DNA of 64,000 nt from AP-15 sp963788085 (GTDB lineage Bacteria > Pseudomonadota > Alphaproteobacteria > ATCC43930 > CGMCC-115725). The stretch covers positions 11,856-75,855 of the forward strand of contig CAWBFS010000045.1 of the NCBI GenBank assembly GCA_963788085.1, read 5' to 3'. The notes under the pieces are model-generated. The model was not told where the DNA came from. It ran no database searches and saw nothing but the letters and a program-made list of their open reading frames with translations. Below, one piece after another: positions 37,337 through 47,214 of this stretch. Position 1 is the stretch's first letter. Each line of letters opens with the position of its first letter. The translations under genes were made by a program, and so were the position numbers.

Positions 37337-40162
37337 ATGCCTGAAACGGCACCGCCAAGGGTATTCATCAGCTACAGCCACGACAGCCCGGAGCACCGCG
37401 ACCGCGTCCTCGAATTCGCCGACAAGCTGCGTGCCGACGGCATCGACGCGATGATCGACCAATACGCCCAGTCTCCGCCGGAGGGTTGGCCGGACTGGTG
37501 TGAGGCCCAGATCCGCAACGCCGATTTCGTTCTGATGGTCGGCACGGAAACCTATTTGCGGCGGGTCAATGGCGTAGAACAACCGGGCGAGGGGCGCGGC
37601 GTGCGCTGGGAGGGCCACCTGACCAACCAGCATCTTTATGACGCGGGTTCGGCAAGCCGAAAGTTCGTGCCGGTATTGTTCTCGGACGGATTGCCTGACC
37701 ACGTGCCCACACCGGTTAAAGGCCGCTCTATCTACCGGATCGACACACCGGAAGGCTACGAGGCCTTGCTGCGGCTGCTGACCGACCAGCCGCTCACGCC
37801 GATAACGCCGCTCGGACGGCCGAGATCCTTGCCGGCACGCGAGCGCGCATCCAGCAGAACACGCGAGGAACCCTCGAAACTAGCGATGTCTCTGCCGCAT
37901 CCCCGGGTCGAGGATGTGTTCGTTGGCCGCCAAACGGAGCGCGCTGCGCTCGCTGCCTCTCTGTTCCCGATCAGCGGAACGCGCCGTCCCGTCGTCGTCT
38001 CGGGAATGGCAGGCGTCGGCAAGTCGTATTTGGTGGATCGCTTCTTCTGGGAGAACGCGTCGCGGTTTCCCGGCGGCTATCTGCGGTTGGCGCTCGATCC
38101 GGACAATCTCGCCAGCGCGGCGGATCTGCTTACGACTTTACGCGACCGGCTGAAGCTGCCGGCGAGCGATGACGAGGCGCTTGCGGGGCGTCTTTTGATG
38201 CCGCTGACCCTTGTCCACATCGAGAATGCGGACAGTTTCGACGCAGCCTGTGTCGTCGGGGAAGTGGCGGGGGCTTTGCCCGACTGCGCGCTGGTGATCA
38301 GCGCTCGCTTTCGCGACCTCGGCTTCGCGGCCGGGTGGCCGGAGGTAGCGCTCTCGCCTTTCGACGAGCAGACGGCGCTGCAACACTTGCTGGCGGAGCT
38401 TGGCCGCAATGCGCCCGGGCAGGATAGCTGGCCTGCGCTCGCCGCTTCACTGGGGTTTCTGCCGCTGGCCATTCACTTGGCCGCCGGCCATATGAGGATG
38501 GGATACACCGCGCAGGCTTTCCTGCGCCGTTTGCGGGAAAGGAAGCTGGCCCTCGAGGGCGCCAGCCCGGTAGACCCAACTTTCCGGGAACGCAGCCGGG
38601 CGCTGTTGTCGGATAGCTTCGAATTGTCCCTCGCGGTACTGCGACGGGAGAGCGACACGGCCGGCGACGACTGGCTCGCGGGCTTCTCGGCGCTCGGTCA
38701 CGCGCCGGCATCCGGCTTTGGCGAAAGCCTTGGTGCCGCGATATCTGGCCTCACTCCAGAGGCGTTCGAGGACATGGCATTGGCGGCATCCCGCCTGTCC
38801 TTGCTCGATCGCGTGCCTCGCGGGGCGCTTGCCGCCTACCGCCTACACCCGCTGCTGGCTGAACTCGTCCGCTCCCGCAGCGACGCGGAAGCGGCGTTTG
38901 CCCGGATGACCGAATGGTTTATCGCTCGCCTGCCTGAGGGCGGCGAAGACCAGGGGCTGCGATGGCGTGAGGTCGGAGGAGAGGTTGCGGCTTTGACCGG
39001 ATGGCTGGCGCGGGTGTCGCCGGCCGACCGCGTGCGGATAGCACGCGCGGGCATGCACTATGCGATCCTGAACGGCCCCTACCACGCGTGGCTGCGGCTG
39101 TGCGAGGAAGCGCTCACCGGCGAAATCGCCGACGCGGAGCGCTCGGACCTTCTATGGGTCCTGGTGCAGGTAGCACGGAGCGGAGGGCTCCCCGACCGCG
39201 CGCTTGCCGCGGCTCGGGAAAAGCGTGAGCTCGACCTGAAACGCGGAGCAGAGCGGGAGGCGGCCATCTCTGCGGGCTTCGTCGCCGACATCTTGCAGGC
39301 CCGCGGCCAACTCGACGAGGCGCTCAAAATCCTTAATGATGAAGTGCTTCCGTCGATGGAGCGGGTTGGCGACGTGCGCTCGCGCGCCGTGACGATGGGC
39401 AGGATCGCCGACATCTTGCAGGCCCGCGGCCAACTCGACGAGGCGCTGAAAATCCGCAACGAGGAGGAGCTGCCGGTCTATGAGCGGCTCGGCGACGTGC
39501 GCTCGTGGGCCGTCACGATGGGCCAAATCGCCGACATCCTGCAGGCCCGCGGCGCAACTCGACGAGGCGCTGAAAATCCGCAACGAGGAAGAGCTGCCGG
39601 TCTATGAGCGGCTCGGCGACGTGCGCTCGCGCGCCGTGACGATGGGCCAAATCGCCGATATCTTGCAGGCCCGCGGCCAACTCGACGAGGCGCTGAAAAT
39701 CTGGAAAGAGGAAGAGCTGCCGGCTATGGAGCGGCTCGGCGACGTGCGCTCGCGCGCCGTGACGATGGGCAAATCGCCGACATCTTGCAGGCCCGCGGCC
39801 AACTCGACGAGGCGCTGAAGATCCGCAACGAGGAGCAGCTGCCGGTCTATGAGCGGCTCGGCGACGTGCGCTCGCGCGCCGTGACGATGCATTGGATTAG
39901 CCAGATCTTGGACGCGCAGGGGACTTTTGCTGAGAGTTTGCAAATCCTCCGTGAAGAAGTACTGCCGATCTACGAGCGACTGGGAGACGTGCACGCTCTG
40001 TTGCGCGGCCGCTGGGGTCTGGCGGCGGCATTACTAAAGCATCAAAACGAGAGTGATCGGCACGAAGCGCGGCTGCTGCTGCAATTGGCGCTCGATGAGG
40101 CGCGCCGGCTAAAGCTGCCTGAGGCGCAGCGGATCGAGCGGATGCTGGAGCAAGCGGGCTAG
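37337..40162 (+). CDS. SEFIR-STAND(NTPase)-TPR protein, putative immune-type sensor (two frame breaks)
   Basis: About 940 residues. GGGAGGAG precedes the ATG at 37337. Residues ~7-110 form a SEFIR/TIR-like domain (RVFISYSHDSPEHRDRVLEF, GWPDWCEAQIRNADFVLMVG). A linker leads to an NB-ARC/STAND ATPase with Walker A VVSGMAGVGKSYLVDRF near residue 222 and ALVISARFRD further on. From ~residue 630 the chain is TPR-like, ending in five almost identical 41-residue units (ADILQARGQLDEALKI...) and two diverged ones. A +1 near 39555 and a -1 near 39771 lie in the repeats and cancel. The architecture matches known effector-ATPase-sensor defence proteins; that role is inferred. Confidence 0.8.
39284..39898 (+). 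repeat. 123-bp tandem repeats encoding identical TPR units
   Basis: The word GCCGAYATCYTGCAGGCCCG recurs at about 39284, 39407, 39530, 39654 and 39776, that is with 123, 123, 124 and 122 bp spacing. Each unit codes 41 residues. Near-identity at DNA level implies recent expansion or ongoing homogenisation. The 124 and 122 spacings are the two frame breaks (an extra G and a missing C). Confidence 0.9.
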
Positions 40163-40206
40163 CCGGAAAATCGTGACCGGCAGCCAGCGGCGGGAGCAGA
40201 GGAGGG

Positions 40207-40746
40207 TCAGCGCTTCGAGAATTGGAAGCTGCGGCGGGCTTTGGCTTTGCCGTATTTTTTGCGCTCGACGACGCGGCTGTCGCGGGTGAGGAAGCCCTGG
40301 CTCTTCAACAAGGGGCGCAGGCCGGGCTCGTAGCGGGTCAGCGCCTGGCTGATGCCGTGGCGCACCGCGCCGGCCTGGCCGGAAAGACCGCCGCCCTTGA
40401 CCGTGCACCACACATCGAACTGGCCGAGCCGGTTGCTCGCGACGAGCGGCTGGTTGATCAGCATGCGCAGCACCGGCCGCGCGAAATATACCGGGCTCTC
40501 GCGGCCGTTGACGTCGATCCGGCCGGCGCCGGGCTTGATCCATACCCGTGCCACCGCGTTCTTCCGCTTGCCGGTTGCATAGGAGCGGCCGAGGGCATCG
40601 ATCTGCGGCTTGACGTCGTCGGGGACGGATGTCGTTGGAACGGGCGCCGCGGGCGCGGTGCGCGCCTGCTGCAACGCTTGGCGCAGGCTCCCCAGGCCTT
40701 GAAAGGTCTGCGGGCGCTGTGAGCTCGGAGGGTCGTTATCGGCCAT
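40207..40746 (-). CDS. rpsI: 30S ribosomal protein S9
   Basis: 179 residues. The S9 core begins ALGRSYATGKRKNAVARVWI and ends KYGKAKARRSFQFSKR. An N-terminal extension of about 50 residues rich in Gln, Pro and Ala precedes the core; shorter extensions are usual in alphaproteobacteria. It follows rplM directly. Confidence 0.96.
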   Translation of the reverse strand: MADNDPPSSQRPQTFQGLGSLRQALQQARTAPAAPVPTTSVPDDVKPQIDALGRSYATGKRKNAVARVWIKPGAGRIDVNGRESPVYFARPVLRMLINQPLVASNRLGQFDVWCTVKGGGLSGQAGAVRHGISQALTRYEPGLRPLLKSQGFLTRDSRVVERKKYGKAKARRSFQFSKR

Positions 40747-40748
40747 AA

Positions 40749-41207
40749 TCAAACTCTGTTCTTGCGGTTCAGCGCGGCGACGTCGAGCCGATCCGGCTGC
40801 TGTGCTTCGTGCGGGTGATCGGGTCCGGCAAACACCCGCAAGTTCTTCATAACCCGGCGGCCGAGCGGGCCGCGGGGCACCATGCGTTCGACCGCCTTCA
40901 TGATCACCCGCTCCGGGTGCTTACCTTCGAGAATGGCGCCTTTGCTGCGCCCCTTGATGCCGCCCGGGTAGCCGGTATGCCAATAGAAGATGTCGTCGGC
41001 GCGCTTGTTGCCGGTCAGCTGGACCTTCTCGGCGTTGACGACGATGATATTGTCGCCGCAATCCATATGGGGCGTGAAGGAGGGCTTGTGCTTGCCGCGC
41101 AGCCGCATCGCGATGATCGAGGCGAGCCGGCCCAACACCAGACCGTCGGCATCGATCAGTGACCATTTCTTCTCGATGTCCGACGGCTTGGCGGAAAAGG
41201 TCTTCAT
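40749..41207 (-). CDS. rplM: 50S ribosomal protein L13
   Basis: 152 residues from MKTFSAKPSDIEKKWSLIDA, with VLGRLASIIAMRLRGKHKPS and YWHTGYPGGIKGRS typical of L13. Two bases separate it from rpsI. A housekeeping promoter lies upstream. Confidence 0.96.
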   Translation of the reverse strand: MKTFSAKPSDIEKKWSLIDADGLVLGRLASIIAMRLRGKHKPSFTPHMDCGDNIIVVNAEKVQLTGNKRADDIFYWHTGYPGGIKGRSKGAILEGKHPERVIMKAVERMVPRGPLGRRVMKNLRVFAGPDHPHEAQQPDRLDVAALNRKNRV

Positions 41208-41264
41208 GGCTCGAAGAGAAATGCCCGGTCGCCCGGAACAGTTGCCCAGGCCGCGAAAGCCGGT

Positions 41265-41293
41265 CATGTAAGCGATCGGCTCCCAAGGGTCAA
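41265..41293 (-). promoter_or_regulatory. Possible promoter for rplM-rpsI
   Basis: Minus-strand TTGACC (41288-41293), 17-bp spacer, TACATG (41265-41270), about 58 bp before rplM, in the divergent gap shared with the enoyl-CoA hydratase gene. Confidence 0.4.
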
Positions 41294-41323
41294 GCAATGC
41301 GTTAGCCGAAGAGAGGTCCCACG

Positions 41324-42100
41324 ATGGCGGCGATACTGTTGGAAGAGCGCACCGACGGAGTTCTGCGCCTGACCCTCAACCGGCCGGAGGCGCGCAACGC
41401 GCTTTCGATCGAGCTGATGACGGCGCTCGTCGCGGCGCTCGGCCGCGCTGCGGACGACCCGCAAAGCCGGGTCGTGGTGATCGCCGGCGCCGGTCCCGCC
41501 TTCTGCGCCGGGCACGATTTGCGCGAGCTGCGCCAGGATCCGCGGCGCGAGACCTATCAGCGCATCTTTGCGCTGTGCAGCGAGCTGATGCTGACGATCG
41601 TGCGCTTGCCGAAGCCGGTCATCGCCGAGATCCACGGCGTCGCGACGGCAGCCGGCTGTCAGCTGGTCGCGACGTGTGATCTGGCAGTCGCCGCCGAGGA
41701 GGCGCGTTTTGCGACGCCGGGGGTCAACATCGGCCTCTTCTGCTCGACGCCGATGGTGGCGCTGTCGCGTGCGGTCGGGCGAAAAGCGGCGATGGAGATG
41801 CTGCTGACCGGCGAGCTGATCGATGCGGCGAGCGCGCGATCGCTCGGGCTCGTCAACCGCGTGGTCCCGCGGGACGGGCTGCGCGACGCGGTCGACGGCC
41901 TCGCGCGGCAGATCGCCGGCAAATCCGCCTTCACCGTCAAGATCGGCAAGGAGGCGTTCTACCGTCAGGCCGAGCTCGATCTGGCGGCCGCCTATCGCTA
42001 TGCCGCGGAGGTCATGACGACCAACATGCTGGCCGAGGATGCCGGCGAGGGCATCGACGCCTTTCTCGAGAAACGCGCCCCGGTCTGGCACGACCGGTGA
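41324..42100 (+). CDS. Enoyl-CoA hydratase/isomerase family protein
   Basis: 258 residues, crotonase fold. LRLTLNRPEARNALSIELMT, VVVIAGAGPAFCAGHDLREL (oxyanion hole) and EIHGVATAAGCQLVATCDLA (second oxyanion glycines) are present. The Glu usually found in the second catalytic position is not obvious, so hydratase activity itself is not assured. First of a co-directional run with the CoA-binding and CoA-transferase genes, whose stops and starts overlap or nearly touch. Confidence 0.85.
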   Translation: MAAILLEERTDGVLRLTLNRPEARNALSIELMTALVAALGRAADDPQSRVVVIAGAGPAFCAGHDLRELRQDPRRETYQRIFALCSELMLTIVRLPKPVIAEIHGVATAAGCQLVATCDLAVAAEEARFATPGVNIGLFCSTPMVALSRAVGRKAAMEMLLTGELIDAASARSLGLVNRVVPRDGLRDAVDGLARQIAGKSAFTVKIGKEAFYRQAELDLAAAYRYAAEVMTTNMLAEDAGEGIDAFLEKRAPVWHDR

Positions 42101-42532
42101 GGCACAGAGTGGACCACGACAGATATCCGGACCCTTATCTGCGCGACATCCTGACAAGTGTGCGGACGATCGCCGTCGTCGGCGCGAGCCCGCGACATGA
42201 GCGCCCGAGCCATGGCGTGATGGCCTATCTCAAGGGGCGCGGCTACCGGACGATCCCGGTCAACCCCAACGCGGCCGGGGGCACGATCAATGGCGAGACC
42301 GCCTACGCGCGGCTCGCCGATATTCCGGAGCCGATCGACATGGTCGACGTGTTCCGCCGGAGCCGAAATGGCCGGCGGCGTGGTCGACGAGGCGATCGCC
42401 GTCGGCGCCAAGGTGGTGTGGATGCAGCTCGGCGTCCGCGATGATGCCGCCGCCGCCCGCGCCGAAGCCCAGGGCCTCAAGGTCGTCATGAACCGCTGCC
42501 CGGCGATCGAGATTCCCCGCCTGGGGTTGTAG
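42097..42532 (+). CDS. CoA-binding (YccU-type) protein (one frame break)
   Basis: About 145 residues when repaired. Rossmann-like CoA-binding domain: TIAVVGASPRHERPSHGVMA, then GYRTIPVNPNAAGGTINGET and ADIPEPIDMVDVFR. Near 42365 the frame shifts and continues VVDEAIAVGAKVVWMQLGVR to VVMNRCPAIEIPRLGL. The GTG at 42097 overlaps the previous stop; a GTG at 42109 is also possible. Function beyond nucleotide binding unknown. Confidence 0.8.
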
Positions 42533-42536
42533 GGAC

Positions 42537-43755
42537 ATGAATGGCTTGCTCCAGGATTTGCGGATCGTCGAGATCTCGGCCTTTGTCGCGGCGCCGCTCG
42601 GCGGCATGACGATGGCGCAGATGGGCGCGGACGTGATCCGCATCGACCCGATCGGCGGCGGCATCGATTACGCGCGCTGGCCGGTGACGCGCGACGGCGC
42701 CAGCCTATATTGGGCCGGCCTAAACAAATCCAAGCGCTCGCTCGCATTGGCCCTCGACAAGCCCGAGGGCCGCGACCTCGCGCGCGCCGATCATCACCGC
42801 GCCCGGTGCGGGTGGCGGCATCGTGCTGACCAACCTGCCGCCGTCGCGCGGGCTCGATTTCGCGGCCCTGAAGGCGGCCCGCAACGACCTGATCATGTTG
42901 CGGCTCACCGGCAACCGCGACGGCTCGGCGGCGGTCGATTACACGGTCAACGCGGCGAGCGGGTTTCCGCTGGTCACGGGACAAGGCGGCATGCCGGTCA
43001 ATCATGTCCTGCCGGCCTGGGACATCGCGGCCGGGCTCTATCTCGCAACCGGGCTGCTCGCGGCGGAACGCCATCGCTCGCGCACCGGCCAGGGCCAGGA
43101 GGTCGTGGTGGCGCTCTCGGACGTCATGCTCGCGACAGTCGGCAACCTCGGCTACATCGGCGATGTGCAGATCAACGGCGCGGCGCGGCCGGCGATCGGC
43201 AACGACCTCTACGGCAGCTTCGGGCGCGACTTCGCGACGGCCGACGGCCGGCGGGTCATGATCATCGCCCTGACCCGCCGCCAGTGGCGTGCAATCGGGG
43301 AGGCGACCGGTCTCGGCGAACGGCTGGCGATGATCGGGCCGATGATGGATGTCGACCTCGACACCGAGGCCGGGCGCTACGAGGCGCGCGACGCGATCGG
43401 CGCGTTGCTCGCCCGATGGTGCGCGAGCCATACCCTCGAGGAGATCCGGCAAGCTTTCGCCGGCACCGGCGTGCTATGGGGTCACTTCCAGGAATTTCGC
43501 CAATTGGTGCGCGACGACCCGCGCTGCTCCGCGGCGAACCCGTTGTTCGTCTCGGTCGATCAGCCCGGCATCGGCCGCTATCTCATGCCCGGCCTGCCAT
43601 TGGATTTTTCCGCCGACCCGCGCCACCCGCCCCGCCCGGCGCCGCGCCTCGGCGAACACACCGATATCGTGCTTACCGAAGTCCTCGGTCTCTCATCAGC
43701 CGAGATCGGCCGGCTTCACGATGAGCGCATTGTCGCCGGACCGGATGGCCGCTGA
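42537..43755 (+). CDS. mct: Probable 2-methylfumaryl-CoA isomerase (CaiB/BaiF CoA-transferase family; one frame break)
   Basis: About 405 residues when repaired across a break near 42785. FVAAPLGGMTMAQMGADVIR, DPIGGGIDYARWPVTRDGAS and LYWAGLNKSKRSLALALDKP, then DYTVNAASGFPLVTGQGGMP, NHVLPAWDIAAGLYLATGLL and PGLPLDFSADPRHPPRPAPR with the end LGLSSAEIGRLHDERIVAGP. This pattern follows mesaconyl-C1-CoA/C4-CoA transferases rather than generic CaiB. That enzyme moves CoA within mesaconate in the 3-hydroxypropionate bicycle. Specific activity is inferred from recalled similarity. Confidence 0.75.
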
Positions 43756-43761
43756 CGGCCC

Positions 43762-43986
43762 TCAGCCTTCCCGCTCGCGCTGCCGCAGTTCCACGAGCAA
43801 CTGACGCACCCGCCGCGCAGTGCGCAGCTTGCGCGCGATGTCGGGGGCGAGGCGCAGATCGCCCTGCGCGTCCAGCCAGCCGGCCTCGACATCCGGCGGC
43901 AGCTCGCGCATCGCCTCGGCGAATGCCGTGAAAATCTCCCCCACCTCGCGCGCATCGAGCCGCCGTTCCCTGGCCACGCCGCCCAC
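43762..43986 (-). CDS. Small conserved-looking hypothetical protein
   Basis: 74 residues, charged and helical: RLDAREVGEIFTAFAEAMRE, VEAGWLDAQGDLRLAPDIAR, RKLRTARRVRQLLVELRQRE. Codon pattern looks coding, and it fills the gap between two convergent genes. I do not recognise it; the start could be further in. Confidence 0.4.
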   Translation of the reverse strand: MGGVARERRLDAREVGEIFTAFAEAMRELPPDVEAGWLDAQGDLRLAPDIARKLRTARRVRQLLVELRQREREG

Positions 43987-44049
43987 CTCTCCGGCCTCGT
44001 CGATGGAGAGACTAGTACAGCGCCGGCAAAATACCGAGTGTACGGTGCG

Positions 44050-45135
44050 CTAAAACAAAGCCAGCTGGTCGCCTTTCTGCGGCGGGGGACAAAACAGGGT
44101 CGTATCGAGCGATTGCGTCGTTCGCTGGTTGAAACCGAGCTTGCGGCAGGCACGGTCGAAGCGCAGCCGCAGCATGTCGGCATAGGGGCCGGTACCGGTC
44201 ATGCGCTTTGACCAGGTCGAAGTCGTAGAGCCGGCCGCTATGGGTTTGCGCGACGAGCGAGAGCACGTGAGCCGCCTTGTCCGGGAAGTGCTCCTCTAGC
44301 CATTCCTTGAAGAAGGACTTCAGTTCGAGCGGCAGGCGCAGGAGGGTATAGCCGGCCGCGGTCGGCGCCGGCGGCACGCGCCCGTTCGAGGATCTGCTCC
44401 ATCTCGTTGTCGTTCAGTGCCGGGATCATCGGCGCGCTGAGAACGCCGGCCGGGATCCCGGCGGCGGCGAGGGCGGCGATCGTTTCGAGGCGGCGCTCGG
44501 GTGTCGAGGCGCGCGGTTCCATGCTACGGGCCAGAGTGCGGTCGAGCGTCGTGACCGATATCGTCACGCTCGCCAGCCTGTCCTTGGCCATCTCGCCGAG
44601 GAGTGTCGAGGTCGCGCTGGATCAGCGCCGATTTGCTGACGATCGTGACCGGATGGCGGAAATCGCGGAGCACCTCCAGGATCCCGCGCGTGATGCCGAG
44701 CCGGCGCTCGACCGGCTGGTAGGGGTCGGTATTGCTGCCGAGCGCGATCGGGCGGCAGCTATACCCCTTTTTCCTCAGCTCCCCGGCGAGCAATGCCGGG
44801 GCATGGGGCTTGTAGAACAGGCGGCTCTCGAAATCGAGGCCGGGCGACAGCCCGAGATAGGCATGGCTGGGCCTCGCATAGCAATAGACGCAGCCATGCT
44901 CGCAGCCGCGGTAGGGGTTGATCGAGCGGTCGAAGCCGATATCCGGCGAGTCGTTGCGGGCGATGATCGTCCGCGTCGAATCGACGGTCAATGTCGTGGC
45001 CAGGGGCGCCGGCTCCTCATCAGCGGTGCCCCAGCCATCGTCGAAAACGACGCGCCTTTCGGCTTCGAAGCGTCCGCTGTCGTTGCTCGCCGCGCCGCGT
45101 CCCTTGCGCGGCCTGACTGTGGCCGGCATATCCAT
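44050..45135 (-). CDS. PA0069-family radical SAM protein (three frame breaks)
   Basis: About 360 residues when repaired. RPRKGRGAASNDSGRFE, ARNDSPDIGFDRSINPYRGC and the cluster motif CEHGCVYCYARPSHAYLGLS are in the first frame, with ALGSNTDPYQPVERRLGITR and VTIVSKSALIQRDLD. Further frames supply VTISVTTLDRTLARSMEPRA, GVLSAPMIPALNDNEMEQIL, LRLPLELKSFFKEWLEEHFP and an end QLALF at 44050. Breaks fall near 44605, 44370 and 44205. Belongs to the spore-photoproduct-lyase-like radical SAM branch; its substrate is unknown. Confidence 0.8.
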
Positions 45136-45197
45136 GCCGCCGATAATGCCGCGTACTATGCAGAACATTTCAAGAACTATTTCAAGAATGCCGCCGC

Positions 45198-45280
45198 TGG
45201 CCCCTCACCCTCCCGCTGACGCGGGCCCCTCCCTCTTCCCGCTCTGCGAGCGGGGAGAGTCAGGGTTGGGGTGAGGGGCA
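45198..45280. repeat. GC-rich palindromic intergenic repeat (third copy)
   Basis: GGCCCCTCACCCTCCCGCTG at one end and its approximate complement GGTTGGGGTGAGGGGCAGG at the other, with an inner CTCTTCCCGCTC/GAGCGGGGAGAG hairpin. Same words as the copies at 9241 and 35960. Confidence 0.65.
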
Positions 45281-45951
45281 GGTCTCCGTCGATTATTCCG
45301 ACCCTGAATGCGGCCGACACGCTGCCAGGGTTGATGGAGCAGCTGCGGCCTCCGCCCTTGTGAAAGAGATCGTCATTGTCGATGGCGGCTCATCGGACGA
45401 AACCGCCGCTATCGCCCGGACGGCAGGCACGCGGGTCATCGCGGCAGCCGCGCGGACGGGGAATTCAGCTCGCTGCTGGCGCAAGCGCCGGCGCGGGCGA
45501 ATGGCTGTTGTTTCTGCACGCCGATTGCCGTCTTTCACCGGATTGGGAAGCGGCCGTCGCTGCTTTCCTTGCGGCTCCGGAGGCGACCAGCCGCGCCGGC
45601 TATTTCGACTTCGCGCTCGACGACGCCGCGCCCGCTGCGCGGCGGCTGGAGCGGATCGTCGCCTGGCGCTGCCGCGTCTTGCGCTCTGCCCTATGGCGAT
45701 CAAGGTCTGCTGATCGCCCGCAGCCTGTATTGCGCGGTCGGCGGATTTGCGCCGCTGCCGTTGATGGAAGACGTCGACCTCGTTCGCCGCCTCGGCCGCC
45801 GGCGACTCGCCCACATCGGCGCGCGATGCATCTCGTCGCCGCAGCGCTACCGCCGGGAAGGATACTGGCGTCGGCCATTGCGCAATCTCTTCTGCCTGTC
45901 GCTCTACTTCGCCGGGGTGTCGCCCGCCGGATCATGCGGCTCTACGGCTGA
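45271..45951 (+). CDS. TIGR04283-type family 2 glycosyltransferase (several frame breaks)
   Basis: About 225 residues when repaired. SIIPTLNAADTLPGLMEQL, then (shifted) VKEIVIVDGGSSDETAAIAR, then GASAGAGEWLLFLHADCRLS with the LHAD metal motif, then YGDQGLLIARSLYCAVGGFA and LPLMEDVDLVRRLGRRRL, and finally ARRIMRLYG. At least four frame changes occur. Known as the rSAM/selenodomain-associated transferase 2 family, typically next to the TIGR04282 gene, as here. The start is uncertain (GTG at 45271 in frame). Confidence 0.75.
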
Positions 45952-46556
45952 TGCGGCGCACTCTCGTGTTGTCCGTGCGGGCGCCCCAGCTCGGGACCGG
46001 CAAGCGGCGGCTGCGCGCGGGTTATCGGCGATGTCGCAGCGCTTCTTTTCGAGCGAGCGATGATCGCGCTGCTGTTGCGCCGTCTCGCAAAGGACGGGCG
46101 CTGGCGTCTGAGGATCGCGGTGACGCCCGACAAGGCCTGCCCTCCGCGCCCGTCATTGGTGCCGCGGGGTAGAGGCGGTCGGGCAGGGCGCGGGCGATCT
46201 CGGCATCCGCATGCGCCGGGCGCTCGAAACCTGCCGGCCCGGGTCCGGTGGTGCTCGTCGGGGCCGACATCCCGGCGCTCGATGCCCGGTCATGTCGCCG
46301 CGGCTTTCCGCCTTCTCGGCAGCCATGACCTCGTATTCGGTCCTGCCGAGGATGGCGGTTTCTGGCTCGTCGGCGCCCGTCATCCGCGGCGATTTGCCAC
46401 TCTTGTTCGAGCGGGTGCGGTGGTCGGGCCCGCGATGCGCTCGCCGACACGCTCGCCGGCCTGCCTCGGCGGATCAGGGTCGGTTATGCCGATCGGCTGG
46501 AAGACGTGGACGACGGAGAGGCCTATCGCCGGCTCAAGCCGAGCCGTGGGTTCTGA
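45951..46556 (+). CDS. TIGR04282-type transferase (several frame breaks)
   Basis: About 200 residues when repaired. MRRTLVLSVRAPQLGTGKRR carries the nucleotide-binding KTRL-like GTGKRRL. Other frames give MIALLLRRLAKDGRWRLRIA, ALETCRPG then VVLVGADIPALD-like text, HDLVFGPAEDGGFWLVGARH and the end EAYRRLKPSRGF at 46556. Related to nucleotidyl/cofactor transferases (rSAM/selenodomain-associated transferase 1). The ATG overlaps the stop of the preceding gene by one base. No partner radical SAM (ArsS-like) gene is visible nearby. Confidence 0.72.
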
Positions 46557-46558
46557 AT

Positions 46559-47100
46559 TCAGCGCTTCAGATGTTCCTGCAGCCGCGGCATCAGCTCGAC
46601 GAAATTGCACGGGCGAAAGCGGTTGTCGAGCTGGTGGACGAGGATGCCCTCCCAGGCGTCGCGGCAGGCGCTCGGCGAGCCGGGCAAGGCGAAGAGATAG
46701 GTGCCGCCGGCGACCCCCGCCGTCGCGCGGCTCTGGATCGTCGAGGTCCCGACCTTGTCATAGCTGAGCCAGCGGAAGAGCTCGCCGAAACCGGCGATCT
46801 CCTTCTCGTAGACGCTGTGAAAGGCCTCGGGCGTCACGTCCCGGCCGGTGACGCCGGTGCCGCCGGTCGAAATCACGACATCGATGTCGGGATCGGCGAT
46901 CCATTCCTTGAGCTGCGCGACGATCTGGTCCTGCTCGTCGCGCACGATCTTGCGGGTCGCGACCCGATGCCCGGCACTCGTCACGAGATCGGCGAGCGTG
47001 TCGCCCGAGCGGTCCTGCGTGCATCCCGGGTGTCGGAGACTGTCAGGATCGCGATGTTGACGGGCAGAAACGGGCGGTTTTGATCGATCCGGCCAGGCAT
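46559..47100 (-). CDS. moaB: Molybdenum cofactor biosynthesis protein B (one frame break)
   Basis: About 180 residues. The start MPGRIDQNRPFLPVNIAILT at 47100 has GAGGA just upstream; after VSDTRDA the frame breaks near 47015 and continues EDRSGDTLADLVTSAGH-type sequence, DVVISTGGTGVTGRDVTPEA and FALPGSPSACRDAWEGILVH. MoaB/MogA fold for molybdopterin adenylylation. It runs divergently from the ferredoxin/P450 operon across a 261-bp control region. Confidence 0.87.
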
Positions 47101-47214
47101 TCCTCGACGCTCCTTGTGGCGCTGCGGTCAAAAAGCTGGGGTCAAAAATAGGCGTGATCGATCCCGGCGGCCAGCCGGTCGCATGCAATAGCCCCCTTTG
47201 CACGGGCCGCTATG

